A stretch of DNA of 64,000 nucleotides from Tolypocladium sp. Sup5 PDA-1 (GCA_000750105.3 JPHH03000013.1:620001-684000), one strand, 5' to 3'. Shown: positions 1 through 10,634, counted from the stretch's first letter. The notes: generated by a model not told the origin, from the sequence alone. Made by a program: numbers and translations.

Positions 1-63
1 GTCTCCCAGCTTCGCCAAAGCTCGCTCTCTGCAACTATCGCTACACATCCGCGTTTCGTTCAG

Positions 64-1750
64 TTACCTATCAGCCAACTCCGGGCTAGACAACACAGCC
101 ACAGACTCAGCATTGTCTTTTCGTCGAGGCACGTGGATACCGTAGATAAGGCAACTCGCCCCGATGAATAGGAACGCGGCAAACATGTATGAGAGGCCCA
201 TCCAAATTCCGCCTAGGGCGATGCCACGGCAGAAGGCAGATGCCGAGACCGGCCCCGCTGCTATGGCCCCTAGTCTTTGAGGCAGGGCGATGCCCGTGTT
301 CACGCCTCTAGTCTGAGACGGAATGACCGGAGCAGTAGCTAGGCTGCGGAGGGCAGAATAGAAGCCCTAGCCTAGGGCAAAACTACAAAGGCCCAAAATG
401 AAGACCCGCGGGTGTATAGCAAAAGCCATGAGCGCGGTTCCCGAGGCTAGAAGGCACACACTCCCCTAGATAAGGAGGATATCCTTGCCTATAGCGGAGG
501 CGCCCAATACAGGCACGGGCCCCGTGCCTGTATTGGGCGCCGGATATCTAGGGCAGCACTAGGAGAAGAACGACGAGATTAACGATGCCCTCAACAGTAA
601 TAAGAAAGCTAGCTTTCGCAAACGTCCACGAGAATCTCTTAGGCGTATACTAGATAATAAGCTAGAGCGCCTCTTTCCCTATGCTAGCTATCAAAAAGGC
701 ACCCGTCATAAGTACTAGATTAATAACCAATGTGAGCTAATGACGATGTTGCCTTAGCTTATACCGTTTCTCCGTTATCTATACGATCTAGCCTAGCCGG
801 TCGCGGGAAGAGTGCGGCTCACGTAGCCTAGCAGGCTCATCTACGTCGCTACCTGCGCTAGGCGATGGCGGGAGCGTCTCACATGTGACCAAGGACGCCG
901 CCAAACCAACTAGTTCGAAGGCCACCCCTACTAGGCTTAGACACCAGGGAGTCCACGACATGGCAAGAGCACCTAAAGGGGTCGCGACGATCTCACCGAG
1001 CAGAATGGCGGCGGAAAGGAGAAAGAAAATAGACGATCTCTCCTCTAGAGGGAATATATCGGAGATCATAGTGAAGGCCATTGACGTGGCAATTTCCGCA
1101 CCGCCGCCTAGTATTTAGAAGAGTAGCGTCGCCTAGACGGCCCGGAGCGGGATAGTAGAACTCCACTAGCATATCAACCGGATGGCTACTTCTTCTAGGA
1201 TTAGGCCTGCCAAGCTCAACAGCATGACGAGCTTCCGGCCGATGCGGTCCGCCATCGGGCCGTGGGGCAGGGCAAGGACGATTCCAGGCAGCTAGTTCCA
1301 GGACGACATCCAGCCGACGACGAGCGCCAGCTCGGCCTAGATATTATCCGACTTGCACACGGAGGTTGGGTTCTACCCTCTTCGTCCCGGGCTCTCGTCG
1401 ACGCCGTGCAGCTGTCGGCAAATGATAGTCTCGAAAATCTCTGTCTGAGGCGCGGAGGAAAGGTAGCTCCCGAAATCGACCGCAATAATGACAATGCATA
1501 TGAGCACCAGGACCCGTCTCGCGTGTGTTTTCGCCTTGTGTCGAGGTTCTTCATCTAGCAGCGACCGCGTATCGCCCTCCAAAAGGGGTGTCGTCTCGGG
1601 GGCAGCCTCTGGAGGTGCGAGGCGGGGGGGTCTCATGGCTGTTCTCCGATTTGGGCCGCCTATGCGACTGTAGAAGCGTGGAAGCATCACAATGCCCCTA
1701 CTTGGAAGAAGAAGGATAGACTGACCTTTATATTCGCCTAGGCCTCTCAA
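64..1750 (-). pseudogene. MFS transporter, RIP-inactivated
   Basis: The minus strand holds three recognisable pieces of one major facilitator transporter in the right order. The hydrophilic N-terminus with the first membrane segment lies at about 1373-1750. A middle block with the membrane run ILLGEIVATPLGAL lies at 788-1081. A C-terminal block with two membrane segments lies at 64-303. Between them the frame is full of TAG/TAA stops, as expected when CAG, CAA and TGG codons suffer C-to-T change at CpA. The pieces together approach the usual 450-550 residues. A perfect 43-bp palindrome at 499-541 also interrupts it. It cannot make a working transporter. The family assignment rests on membrane segment pattern and N-terminal style; the substrate is unknown. 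Confidence 0.6.
499..541. repeat. 43-bp perfect palindrome
   Basis: Two 21-nt arms that are exact reverse complements are separated by a single C. The arms start with GGCGCCCAATACAGG. It lies inside the dead MFS gene and is not part of the family's coding sequence. No mismatch has accumulated although the surrounding DNA is heavily mutated, which suggests that it is younger than the RIP or is kept identical by conversion. Confidence 0.85.
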
Positions 1751-1856
1751 GGCAGCAGCGCATCACCATTGAGCGACGGGGGCGACGGCGGCGGCGGCAA
1801 CTCGCCATTCAAGGCACCCCTCCGCGCATACCGGGTCGACGGGAATCGCCCGCACC

Positions 1857-2084
1857 TTGCTAGTCGCCGGCGCGAGCGTCAACACGCGCGATACATTGGG
1901 CGCCCTTCCTTTGCACCTAGCTGTTCAACATAGGCGCCGGTCCCTGGCCGAGTTGCTGATCACGTACGGTGCGGACGTCAACGCTTTGAACTCGGTCGGC
2001 ATGGCGCCCCTGGAGCTTGCAGTGAGGGCCAAAGACGAAGATATGGTGAAACTGCGGATTTCGAGGGGTGCTCAAGTGGCCTGA
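1857..2084 (+). pseudogene. Ankyrin-repeat protein fragment
   Basis: An open stretch of 75 residues contains about two ankyrin repeats. The first has G-ALPLHLAVQHRR followed by LAELLITYGADVNA, and the second begins with APLELAVRAKDEDMVKL. The frame ends at a TGA right after the second repeat. No start codon or upstream repeats with an intact frame can be seen, so this is the 3' end of a larger ankyrin gene whose 5' part is lost or scrambled. It is unrelated in position to the intact ankyrin gene at 8748-10634 and could be a decayed relative. Confidence 0.5.
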
Positions 2085-2403
2085 TGAAAGCAAAACGCTC
2101 AATGGCATATAACAACGATATAAAGGACGGAGCACGGTTTTTGAATGAGACGCACGTCCGGGGGATTTTACTACACAGACATTAGGCCAAGCCCACCCTG
2201 GGCAGCTTTTATTGCGGGCAGAGTGGACAGAAACGACCTACGATGCACTGAACCATTAATACAGGCACCATTATGGCTGAAGGGCAAGAGCTTGTGTTGG
2301 AGGGTCGCGATAGCTATGGGAATGTATTTCTAAAGAGCATTAAAAGCAACTAAATATACCGGCCATGCGATTCTTCCTATATCGACTGAGCCCTTTCAAA
2401 GGT

Positions 2404-3402
2404 TTACTTAAAGTTGGCAATGATATCTCGTATATTCTCGATACCCGAAGACAGACAAAAAAAGTCCTCGTAAACTCGCATAGCCTCATTTTCCTCAACC
2501 GTGGACTGCTACTTATGCGTGGTGGACTAATAGTTGGCCGATGATAGTCTTGGCGTCGCCGACGTTTGTAGCGTTATTAAGAGGGTTAAAGGCGTCGACG
2601 GGGTCACAGCCCTCGCGTCCGGGCCGCCGGCCACATAGCTACGAGAATCGCGCCGCGTTAGTCTGCTAGTCAGACCGGCCCGTCTCGATAACGACGGCAC
2701 CGAGCCTCGTGCCGGTACCGCCGACCTACTTTATCGCTGAGTACATAATAATGCCGACGTCCTAGTCGGCCGGCCGGCAGAAGTACCCGCCGGCTATAAG
2801 CGTGGCGTCTACGAGAGGCATCTATACGCCGTGCTCTACCGCCGCTAGCGGCTCTAAGTCCGACACGGCGAAGTTTGGGTTACCTACAGACTCGGTGAAG
2901 ATCAGCTTGGTCTTATCGTCGATGAGCTACTCTACCTTGGCCACATCAATCCAAAACCGCGACTCGATCCCTAGCTTAGGCAATAATAGCAATTTGAACT
3001 AATGACCCGTCCCGCCGTAGGTATGGCGGGGTACAATCACGTTTTCCACAGGTCTCCCGAGCGTCAAAACGACGTTGAGGATGGCTGATATACCGGACGA
3101 TAAGGACACGTCGTCGACGCCGCCTTCCAGGGCAGTCATGCGGCGCTTGTAGCTGTCGTTGGTGGGCTGACAGGCCAGCATTAGATCATCTAGCTCTTTT
3201 CAATGGGGTCGAACGTGGCGGTGTTGGAGATAGGCAACATACACGCGCCGTAGAGGGATGACTCTTCCAAACCTGCGTGAACTACTAGTGTATCAAAGCG
3301 CCACCTTCCACTCGGCTTATTCCCAGTCATCGGATCCGTGATACCATTAGTGTGGACATCGATGCACACGGTCTTATCGCCATTTCTCCCATTGGATCCC
3401 AT
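2404..3402 (-). pseudogene. O-acetylhomoserine sulfhydrylase-like PLP enzyme, RIP-inactivated
   Basis: The family (Cys/Met metabolism PLP enzymes) makes homocysteine from O-acetylhomoserine and sulfide. The N-terminus (from ATG at 3402) contains RFDTLVVHAGLE, the typical start. The block at 2999-3181 contains VSLSSGISAI and HTYGGTGH. Further on, FTESVGNPNFAVSD, VDAT-IAGGYFCRP and a mutated copy of the PLP-lysine segment (AIK-stop-VGGTGT, Trp replaced by TAG) can be read, then NVGDAKTI and the C-terminal signature LSSGIENIRDIIANF before TAA at 2404-2406. At least eight in-frame TAG/TAA codons replace Gln or Trp, the mark of RIP. The length of about 333 codons is shorter than the usual 420-440, so an internal part is missing too. 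Confidence 0.8.
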
Positions 3403-4286
3403 GATAAAGCTGCCGTATGGGAGGGTCGACTAGGTAGTGTAAGTTTTTGAGCTAGAAATGAAAGTGAGCAGGTTGATAGTACAAGGGCGACCATTAATGA
3501 CTCTGCTCTTCTAAGCCCACCAATAGCAGTAGACAGGAATCAACGCATCTTGCTTGTTTGCTTATGTAGCTTGCAACCCCCCTTTTGCCATGACTATCTA
3601 CATCTTCGTGAAAGCGGAAGAACGCGTAGGCCAGCTAGAGCTCATGACAGGCAATGACGAAACAGAGTCCGGGCGGAATGGAGTCGATGTCAAGACTACG
3701 AGCGTTTGATCCGTAAATATTGCGTTGGATAGCCGTTTGCTGCATGTGGTGGCAATCTAGTACGCTGTGCCGTATATTGCATGCACGACTGAAAGTGGAT
3801 CACCTCTTTCATGTCTAGCTCTGAATTTTCCAAAGTGGCAGGGTGTGACCCGGCAGCACGTAAGTCTCAAGGGGCAATATATGGTCAGAACCAGGATACG
3901 GGAACATGAGACGTTGGTTCGGATCCGACAGCCAATCAAGCGAAATGTCCCCGGCACTCGGTGTAGTCCCAGATATCAAAAATGCATTGTTCTCATGAAG
4001 CAATGTTCTAAAAAAAGACGTGAGAAAGAGGCAGAAAGAACAGGCTCTCAACCAGCGCCGGGCCTGGCGGTCTCTAAGACCGTTACGACGCCGGCGATGG
4101 TATTATGTTGAAGCTCTGATCCGGCACACTCTAATTAATTAGGTCACGTATGCCAATTGATACGGAAATCCCTCAATTGAGAGGCATAAAAGGAGGTCAT
4201 ATTCCTCCCTTCCGTATGATAGAAATCAGGTTCTCTTTACATTCTCGACCCATCTGATGATTCGATCCCTTTGAGTGCGATACTAC
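3403..4286. other. Gene-free stretch
   Basis: Both strands carry only short overlapping frames that resemble no family. Near 4130-4200 there is an AT-rich TTAATTAATTAGG run and a TATA-like GGCATAAAAGG, but they face no intact gene on the + strand. Confidence 0.5.
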
Positions 4287-4571
4287 TCAATCTGCTAGTT
4301 TTTCGCAGCGTTTACAATCCCTACCACTACATAGAGGCTCGCAACTACATTTCGTGTCGTCCCTGCACTCGGGAATAGGCAAATCATAGTTGAGATAACC
4401 ATCATAGGTGCATTTAAAGTTGTTTGGCGGAGCTCGGCACCTCTTTGCTAGGTCGTTGTCGTTACAGACATAAACATATCTAGGACGAGCCATGGAGGCT
4501 AAGTCTTCGCCCCCAGGCACTGGAGTTGCTAGGCTTAGGTGAAGGGTGCTCAAGGAGAGCAGGAGTACTAT
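4287..4571 (-). pseudogene. Small cysteine-rich secreted protein with lost start codon
   Basis: An open frame of about 90 residues has an N-terminal hydrophobic run (VLLLSLSTLHLSLA) of signal-peptide type, then TPVPGGEDL and a mature part with nine cysteines in about 60 residues. Spacing near the end is C-x-C-x3-C-x4-C-x2-C. No ATG precedes the hydrophobic run. The codon where one would sit (4569-4571) reads ATA, which differs from ATG by one G-to-A change, and a stop lies just upstream. The best reading is a secreted effector-like gene whose start was destroyed by RIP. An unseen upstream exon is the alternative. The function is unknown. Confidence 0.4.
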
Positions 4572-4829
4572 AGAATATTCGCTATATATTAGCGATCAAG
4601 TTTAAGAGAGGAAAACAGCCACCTTTGAGCAAATTTAGCATTATAATTGCAAAAGCTCAGAATTATACACTCGTACAGTTGTAAGAAGGGTATTGCCTTT
4701 AGGTAGTAACGAAGTCCATAGGCATTTCGCAGTACTTAAGGATAGCAAAGGTAAAAGTCTTAGAGTGTATCGCTATGAGCGAGGCCCGAATCCCAATGAA
4801 TGTGTGATCAATTGATATGTGTATCTGTG

Positions 4830-5146
4830 TCACTCTGTCAGCTGCCCAGGGAGCCTGGAAAAGGGATTCCCTTTATCCTTTTAACTGTAGTCCCCGTGAC
4901 CCCTATCCAGCTGTTGCCCCTATCCGGCGTTGGCTGTGTGTGTGTGTTAGTGGCGTCTGACTTCAATTGTAGCCCCTAGCGGCCCCTAGCAGCCCCTATT
5001 GACCTCGAGTCATCAATCCAACGAGGCTTCATTCTTCTAAGGAAGAATGTCTCTAGCCACCGTCTCTGAATACAGACATCCGAGTCATCAATGTAATGTG
5101 GCTGCCCAAGGGGCTGCCGAGTCAACCGGTCTATCCGACAGAGTGA
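4830..5146 (+). mobile_element. MITE-like element, copy 1
   Basis: This 317-bp segment is bounded by the inverted 10-mers TCACTCTGTC and GACAGAGTGA. Its interior aligns with the reverse complement of the insertion at 46558-46863. Both contain CGAGTCATCAAT followed by CAACGAGGCTTCATTC, then a second CGAGTCATCAATGT and ATGTGGC, and upstream a GTGTTAGTGGCGT block. This copy also has GCCCCTA runs around 4973-5000. It has no coding capacity. The terminal repeats and the two similar-sized copies suggest a non-autonomous DNA transposon. Confidence 0.6.
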
Positions 5147-5347
5147 TCTTTCAAAGCTTAAATGAGTATGATAGTAGAGAGATATATCGCTCTATATATA
5201 CTCGCTATAACAGCACCAGGAGGCCGGGCTTAGTTATCTCATATCCTAAACGAGACTGTGATAAAGCTTCCCATCTAATGCGGTGGTCCATTGACTAGCC
5301 TTTCGGGTGACGAGGGCAGAAATAAGGTATTTTGCGTGGTTATTTCC

Positions 5348-5367
5348 AAAAAAAAAAAAAAAAAAAA
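5348..5367 (+). repeat. Poly(A) tract of 20
   Basis: This is a run of 20 A followed by TTT. Such a tract may mark the 3' end of a retroposed sequence, but no retroelement is recognisable on its left. Confidence 0.7.
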
Positions 5368-6535
5368 TTTGGTAGGTCCGTACCCGTATGTTATTGGTTC
5401 GAGACTGTGCGTAGTGGGTTATAGAAGGATGGTCTGCATGACCAACCGCATTAATAGTGACCTTACAGGACGACTGCATGCCTATTGTCCTAACAAGACA
5501 ATTATAAATATTGCCGACTGTCGAAGCGACAACACTCTCCGCTATTAACGGACGGACTTTCGAGCGGCCTGCATGTAATTGACTTCAAATCGAAGCGTGC
5601 GGGGTGCAAAGTGGCTCGACTCGCGTAGATGCAGCAACCATTGCGGAGGGCCGTCATATTTGCACGGCTTGTTCTGTTTCCCAGGCCAGTAACAGTAAAG
5701 GCGTTACTGCACTAATTTTCCTGCGCATGCTTTGTTAGACTCATCTAGAGACTGATACAATTTCAGGCATTGACGAGGTTCATCAAAGTACAGAAACTAA
5801 AAGAACCCTTTCACTTCACCCTTAACGATCTTTGAATAGAGCATACGTCGCTATGTTTCAGCTTGTTAGATCTATAAACGCTTGCTACTTGACTTATCAT
5901 GGTTTATTAGCCACATGGGAACGCAACGCTGCGGGTCGCGATAGGTCTAGAAGGTATTCGTTGGGTTGAGTTTCTGAGGTTTTGTTAGCGACCAAAAGTT
6001 CCTGACATAACCCGCGACGGCAATGGGAGCAATGGTCCTTACACTAGTTCTTCATTTTTGTCACGGATGGTAGCGATGGTGACGGTCGCTTGACAATCGA
6101 GAGGCCTCCAACGGGCTATTGGGGGGTTCTCTCTGCAATGCAACCGGCCAGATGCAAGGTCAAGGCTGTTAGTCCGTTGTTTGTGGCAGGAGGGTCAATC
6201 AATGGAGAGGGGTATGTGCCACTGAAGTGCACGTGAAACTGCTTTGTTTAGGCAACAAGCAAAATGCCCCCACGAATGGCATGTGATATCATTCCACGCC
6301 TCCCCGTCATGCCCGTATACGGAAAGGTCGAAACTGCACAGGCACGAGCGAAAGATGTATAGTCTCGCCGACAGATGGTGGATGAAGCGAGGCGTTAGAT
6401 ACTTCCTCATTAAAAATAATATCACGTCCATAGGCGCCAGCCGTAACGCTTCAACTTAAAGGTCACTTTTGCTAGCCGGAGGTTGACACTTCAACCAAGT
6501 TTCGACAACTTTAAGAAGGCCAACAATCTATAACA
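5368..6535. other. Gene-free stretch
   Basis: Only short, mutually overlapping frames are present and none resembles a known family. Composition is ordinary, with no strong RIP signature and no repeats seen. Confidence 0.45.
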
Positions 6536-6916
6536 ATGTCAAGTCAAGACCCAACGACGTCTAGCCAAAGCCCAATTCACTACTCTATCGACCCTTCAGT
6601 TCACCCCTCGGCTTGGCCCGGTCCCAACCCACCTGGATATATAGCCTATCACAAAGTCGATGCTATCTTTATCAATATCAACTATAACTCTGACTTCCGC
6701 ATAATACGCACCGGCACCAACAAGACTATTCACGAGGCGATTACGCAAGTCACAAAGCATATAGCCCTAGGCCTTTACCGCATTGTTAGTTTGAACGCTA
6801 GCAACCACTCGTGCGTCGTTGTAATGTCGACGGATAAATCACGGGAGGAGTTGATGTGGAAAAACGGCTTTCCATGGGATACTGAGACAGATCCGCAACC
6901 AAAAATTGAACTGTAA
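6536..6916 (+). CDS. Hypothetical protein, 126 aa
   Basis: The frame starts at ATG in a good fungal context (ACAATGTC) and runs uninterrupted to TAA. The first 35 residues are rich in Ser, Pro and Thr. The rest has the mixed composition of a globular protein, with a VDAIFININY strand-like segment and a C-terminal WKNGFPWDTETDP. There is no signal peptide, membrane segment or recognised motif. It is intact although the flanking DNA holds damaged genes. I do not recognise the family, and a part of a longer spliced gene cannot be excluded. Confidence 0.45.
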   Translation: MSSQDPTTSSQSPIHYSIDPSVHPSAWPGPNPPGYIAYHKVDAIFININYNSDFRIIRTGTNKTIHEAITQVTKHIALGLYRIVSLNASNHSCVVVMSTDKSREELMWKNGFPWDTETDPQPKIEL

Positions 6917-7514
6917 AGTGGTGACGGCCAGATCCGAGCGTGGACAGGAGGTTCGGGATTAATAAGAACCTTTAAGCTATCCAGTAATAAGCACTAAGCT
7001 ACGACCGGCGCTAGTGACTCGTGTTAAAGGCTAACTCTCTGGTAGCCTACGGAGGGCGATAGAGTAGCCTATTAGCTAGCATGCTCACTAGATACCTTAG
7101 GCTTAGTAAGTCTATTATTCTAAGTGCCTCTTATATAAGCCTCGTAACGAGACAGGTGCTACGTTGCTCGGCAAACGGTAACGTGTATAATACCTTTTGC
7201 ATGCTCGATATACGACGGTATGACATAGTCCAGGCGGAAAGTGTCGATGTTGGTTCTCGTAGCAACGGTCCTGCCTGGGAGGAGTCTCCACCGATACAGC
7301 CAACGAGAACGACGTGCGGTTCAAGCATAAAGCGTGGGCCGGGACCTCGTTTATCGTGACATTGAACAACACAGCCCCAAGGCCCAACACCTCCAGGTAA
7401 TTAAGTGTCAAACGTAAGAACTCATTCTTATTCAGAGCCGTCTCACAGAACAGCACTAAGCTGATGATACAGAACAAACCATCAGACTCACTCATTAACA
7501 CGGGTTTCACTAGC
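6917..7514. other. Gene-free stretch
   Basis: The left half (about 6990-7140) is rich in TAG/CTA and looks RIP-mutated. The right half leads into the small repeat precursor and may contain its promoter or a first exon. No independent gene is supported on either strand. Confidence 0.4.
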
Positions 7515-7787
7515 ATGGCTCTTGTCGCTATCTTAGCTTCTGTCGCCGCCGCGACACCGATCGACGCAGAGAAGCGTGAAGCTGCTAAACAGTACTACCA
7601 CCCTCCCGGTAATATTCTCGACAAGCACGAGCCGGAGGCTGCGAAACAGTATTACTACCCTCCCGGCGATGCTCTCGATAAGCGCCATGCTGCCACGCAG
7701 TACTACCACCCTGTTGTAGCTGCAGCGACTGTTATTACAAATAGACTGTTAAAACCCCTATATAGCGCTAGTGCAGACAGGGGGTAG
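7515..7787 (+). CDS. Kex2-processed repeat precursor (candidate RiPP)
   Basis: ATG at 7515 opens a short secretory leader (MALVAILASVAAATP) followed by AEKR, a Kex2 cleavage site. Three repeats follow, built around AAKQYYHPPG, AAKQYYYPPG and AATQYYHP. The first two end in LDKH and LDKR. A leader plus dibasic-separated, Tyr-rich repeats is the layout of fungal Kex2-processed repeat proteins, including precursors of cyclic dikaritin peptides (ustiloxin and asperipin type). The frame can also be extended to ATG 7464/7465, but the nearer ATG puts the leader at the N-terminus. After the third repeat the sequence loses the pattern, so the 3' end may be truncated. No UstY-type (DUF3328) oxidase was found nearby. 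A pheromone-like precursor is the alternative. Confidence 0.5.
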   Translation: MALVAILASVAAATPIDAEKREAAKQYYHPPGNILDKHEPEAAKQYYYPPGDALDKRHAATQYYHPVVAAATVITNRLLKPLYSASADRG

Positions 7788-8747
7788 AGTCCGTTGAACA
7801 GGGCCGACGAAGAGTCCGTCGCTATTTTGGTATCTAAAATAGGCGAGTCTAGTTTGCATAGAAAGCTAGAATTTGGGCCGAATTAATAAGACTTTTGCAT
7901 AGGACTAAAGTTATATATCGAGGTTATATAGCGTCGCTATTATACAGGCTAAGCCTATAGGAGTCTTAGCTAACGTGAACCCTCTTTGTTATTAAGACTA
8001 GTACCATGGCACTAAATATAAGGCATATATAAGCTCGGTAGGAACTAACGTAGTACTAGGTTAGCCTTGAGCCTTACTCATATTAGTATCACGTAGGTTA
8101 GGTTATTTTATGTATTGGGTGTGTGTGTATTATTGTTACATGTGTCCTCTGGAGAGAGTCCAGGCACATACCGGTTCTGCACGCCCCTTTCTGCAAGTCA
8201 CTCCTGACAAGTAAAGTTTTCGTCAAGGGGAAAATCTTGTCACCTCTCCCTACACACACGTGGCGCAAGAGATCAAGAGATCGAGGTAGATGTATAAGGT
8301 GACGCTTGGTTATGCAGAATACTCATCACTCGAGTTATCCTCGACGCGATGGGATCCGATTTCAAGCGGCCTGAGATATGTGTTACTTTTCCTTTCTCCG
8401 CGGCGATGTTCGGTGGACAACGTTCACGATGGTATGAGTGCCCAAGGTTGGCTTGGAAGTCTTTGAGGACAAGCGTCAATCGATGGCCCAGTGTGATGCC
8501 CTTTATGCTCACATGCCACGAATCAGCAGCGTTCGAAAAGGCACGCAGGGTTGACCTTGTGCTGTGAGTGCAGTCCTATACGAAATTTAACCATTTATGT
8601 GTATTAGTGTTTCGAGTGCTTAATTCAGAATCATGTTCAACTCAGTGCTACCTCAACCAGGCGCCTGCTAGGCGACTCTGAATCCCAACCAGAGATATTA
8701 AGCGAACATACATGTCTATACCGTTCTACCAAAACATCTCCGGGCGG
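7788..8747. other. Gene-free, partly RIP-mutated stretch
   Basis: From 7790 to 8110 the sequence is dense in TAG/CTA/TATA, as in RIP-mutated repeats, with no readable family. From 8110 to 8700 composition is normal and only short frames occur. The 3' region of the ankyrin gene lies at the right edge. Confidence 0.45.
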
Positions 8748-10634
8748 CTATGCGGACATGCGACAGTTGAAACACCCATCTTGCCTTTCCCACTTATCAA
8801 CACAATGGGTCTCATCAAGACACTTCATACCTTGACTCACACAATCCTGGCAGATTATGAAATCATCACCGCAGCAAATCAAGCAATGAGCGGCCGTCTT
8901 GCAATCAACCACGCACATAGTACAAATATCGCACCAGCTCCGATCGCTCTTGAACATGTGAGGCACGGCGAGGCCGCCGTAGAGTTCGGATTGTGGGATG
9001 TAGATCCCGATATCTCGGCGGAATTTCTCGAAGAGGCGGTTAAATTTCTTTACGCCAAATTTCGATACCCACCAAAATGGAGTACGCCCAAATTCATCTT
9101 TGGAATTCATCGAATGTGGATCGGCCAGAAGCAGATGTCGTGCCACCTCAGCGTGTCCGTTCCTCGCGGCAGCAAAGATGGCGGATGCCCCATATAAGTC
9201 CTTTGCATCAACGGCCGCATGTTGTGCTAGAAGCTCTTGTACGGCTTTGTGCTTCCCTGATCTGGCAGCCAAGAAGAGTGGTGTCCGGCCGATGTGATCC
9301 CGACTATCAATATCAACGCCGGGTATACTCAAAAAGAACCGGATCAGATCCACATGACCGTTATATGCCGCAGCATGTATCCCCATCTGTCCGGAAGGGC
9401 TCGAAGCTGTATGAGCTTTCCTTCCGTGCTCAAGGAGTAGCTTGATCATATCAATGTGTCCATTTTGAGAAGCTGCGTGCATCGGAGTGGTTCGGCCCAC
9501 ACCATCTGCGGCAACATCACAAGCCCCATGCTCAAGTAGAAGTCTGCCTGCCTCGACATGTCCTCCCGTCGCCGCCGCCTGGAGTGCAGTCCATCCCGTT
9601 TTTGTCGCAGTCGCGCTATTAGCGCCCCTCTCCAAGAGGAGCTTAACGGTGGCGGCATGCCCCTCGAAGGATGAGGTGATAAGTGCTGTACATCCCCAGT
9701 TGTCGGTAGCCTCTATATCGGCCCCATGCTCGAGGAGCAGACTGGCTATGTCATTGTATCCACGGTCCGCAGCAAGAGAGAGTGGTGGTTTTCCGTCCCT
9801 ATCCCCATGCCGCTCGTTAACTTTGGCTCCTTTTCCCAAGAGCTTTTGTACAGCCTGTGCGTGATTCGAGTCGATTGCCATCAATAGTGGCGTACAACCG
9901 TTCCCAACCCTAGCAGAGATATTTGCACGCCGATCAATGAGCAGTTCCGTAGTTGTAGTGTGACCGTTCTCTATCGCCATGTGCAGCGGGGTCCAGAGCT
10001 CCTCGTTCCATGGGGTATCCACGCAGACTCCATGGTCCAGAAGTAATCTGACTATTTCGGACTGTCCGTTCTGAGCCGCAATATGCAGCGGCGCAAGTCC
10101 AGAATCGCATCGAATGGAAGCATCTGCTCCCTTGTCGAGCAAGAATCGGACCACATCAACATGTCCACGGGTTGTTGCCAGATGTATGGCTGATGCTGTC
10201 CCACAGGGGGCCAAAGAAGCCCCGCGATCAACGAGGAACTCTACAATCGGTAGATGTCCGTCCCGTGACGCTGTCTCAAGCAGTGACTCATCATAGAAGT
10301 TCCGATCGTTGAGGTTCCAGTCAATTGGACTATGAAGAAGTAGCAGCTGGAGAGTATCCAGGTGCCCACTCATCACGGCACAGGTGATGCGGTCAGGGTG
10401 GCTGATACAGATTCCGGCAGCCAGTGCTCGTCGAAGAGTGTCGTTTCGCCCGCGCCAAACGGCCCAGTCACACACATAGTTCCTGTTGAATTTTTTGTTC
10501 GATTGGTAAAGGTAGTCTATGCATAGGTCGAATAGCCGGCGGTTCGTCCTGACAGCGACAGAGATGTCTTTCTCGTCATCTAAATGCCAGACGATATTCT
10601 CGAGCAACTCGTTTGGCAAATCAAGCAGACGCAT
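8748..10634 (-). CDS. F-box, ankyrin-repeat and zinc-ribbon protein
   Basis: One uninterrupted exon encodes 628 residues from ATG 10634. Residues 1-45 (LLDLPNELLENIVWHLDDEKD) match an F-box, which recruits the SCF ubiquitin ligase core. From about residue 70 to 530 there are roughly 13 ankyrin repeats with clear G-TPLH/GH-E-V-LLL-GA consensus. The last 65 residues are cysteine- and histidine-rich (CDICTMCVVDC, HCLICCGDDFIICQDC), like a ZZ-type or treble-clef zinc finger. The likely role is a substrate adaptor for ubiquitination, with the ankyrin stack binding the target. The gene has no RIP stops although repetitive proteins are frequent RIP targets. F-box and ankyrin assignments are firm; the finger type and the target are inferred. 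Confidence 0.9.
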   Translation of the reverse strand: MRLLDLPNELLENIVWHLDDEKDISVAVRTNRRLFDLCIDYLYQSNKKFNRNYVCDWAVWRGRNDTLRRALAAGICISHPDRITCAVMSGHLDTLQLLLLHSPIDWNLNDRNFYDESLLETASRDGHLPIVEFLVDRGASLAPCGTASAIHLATTRGHVDVVRFLLDKGADASIRCDSGLAPLHIAAQNGQSEIVRLLLDHGVCVDTPWNEELWTPLHMAIENGHTTTTELLIDRRANISARVGNGCTPLLMAIDSNHAQAVQKLLGKGAKVNERHGDRDGKPPLSLAADRGYNDIASLLLEHGADIEATDNWGCTALITSSFEGHAATVKLLLERGANSATATKTGWTALQAAATGGHVEAGRLLLEHGACDVAADGVGRTTPMHAASQNGHIDMIKLLLEHGRKAHTASSPSGQMGIHAAAYNGHVDLIRFFLSIPGVDIDSRDHIGRTPLFLAARSGKHKAVQELLAQHAAVDAKDLYGASAIFAAARNGHAEVARHLLLADPHSMNSKDEFGRTPFWWVSKFGVKKFNRLFEKFRRDIGIYIPQSELYGGLAVPHMFKSDRSWCDICTMCVVDCKTAAHCLICCGDDFIICQDCVSQGMKCLDETHCVDKWERQDGCFNCRMSA

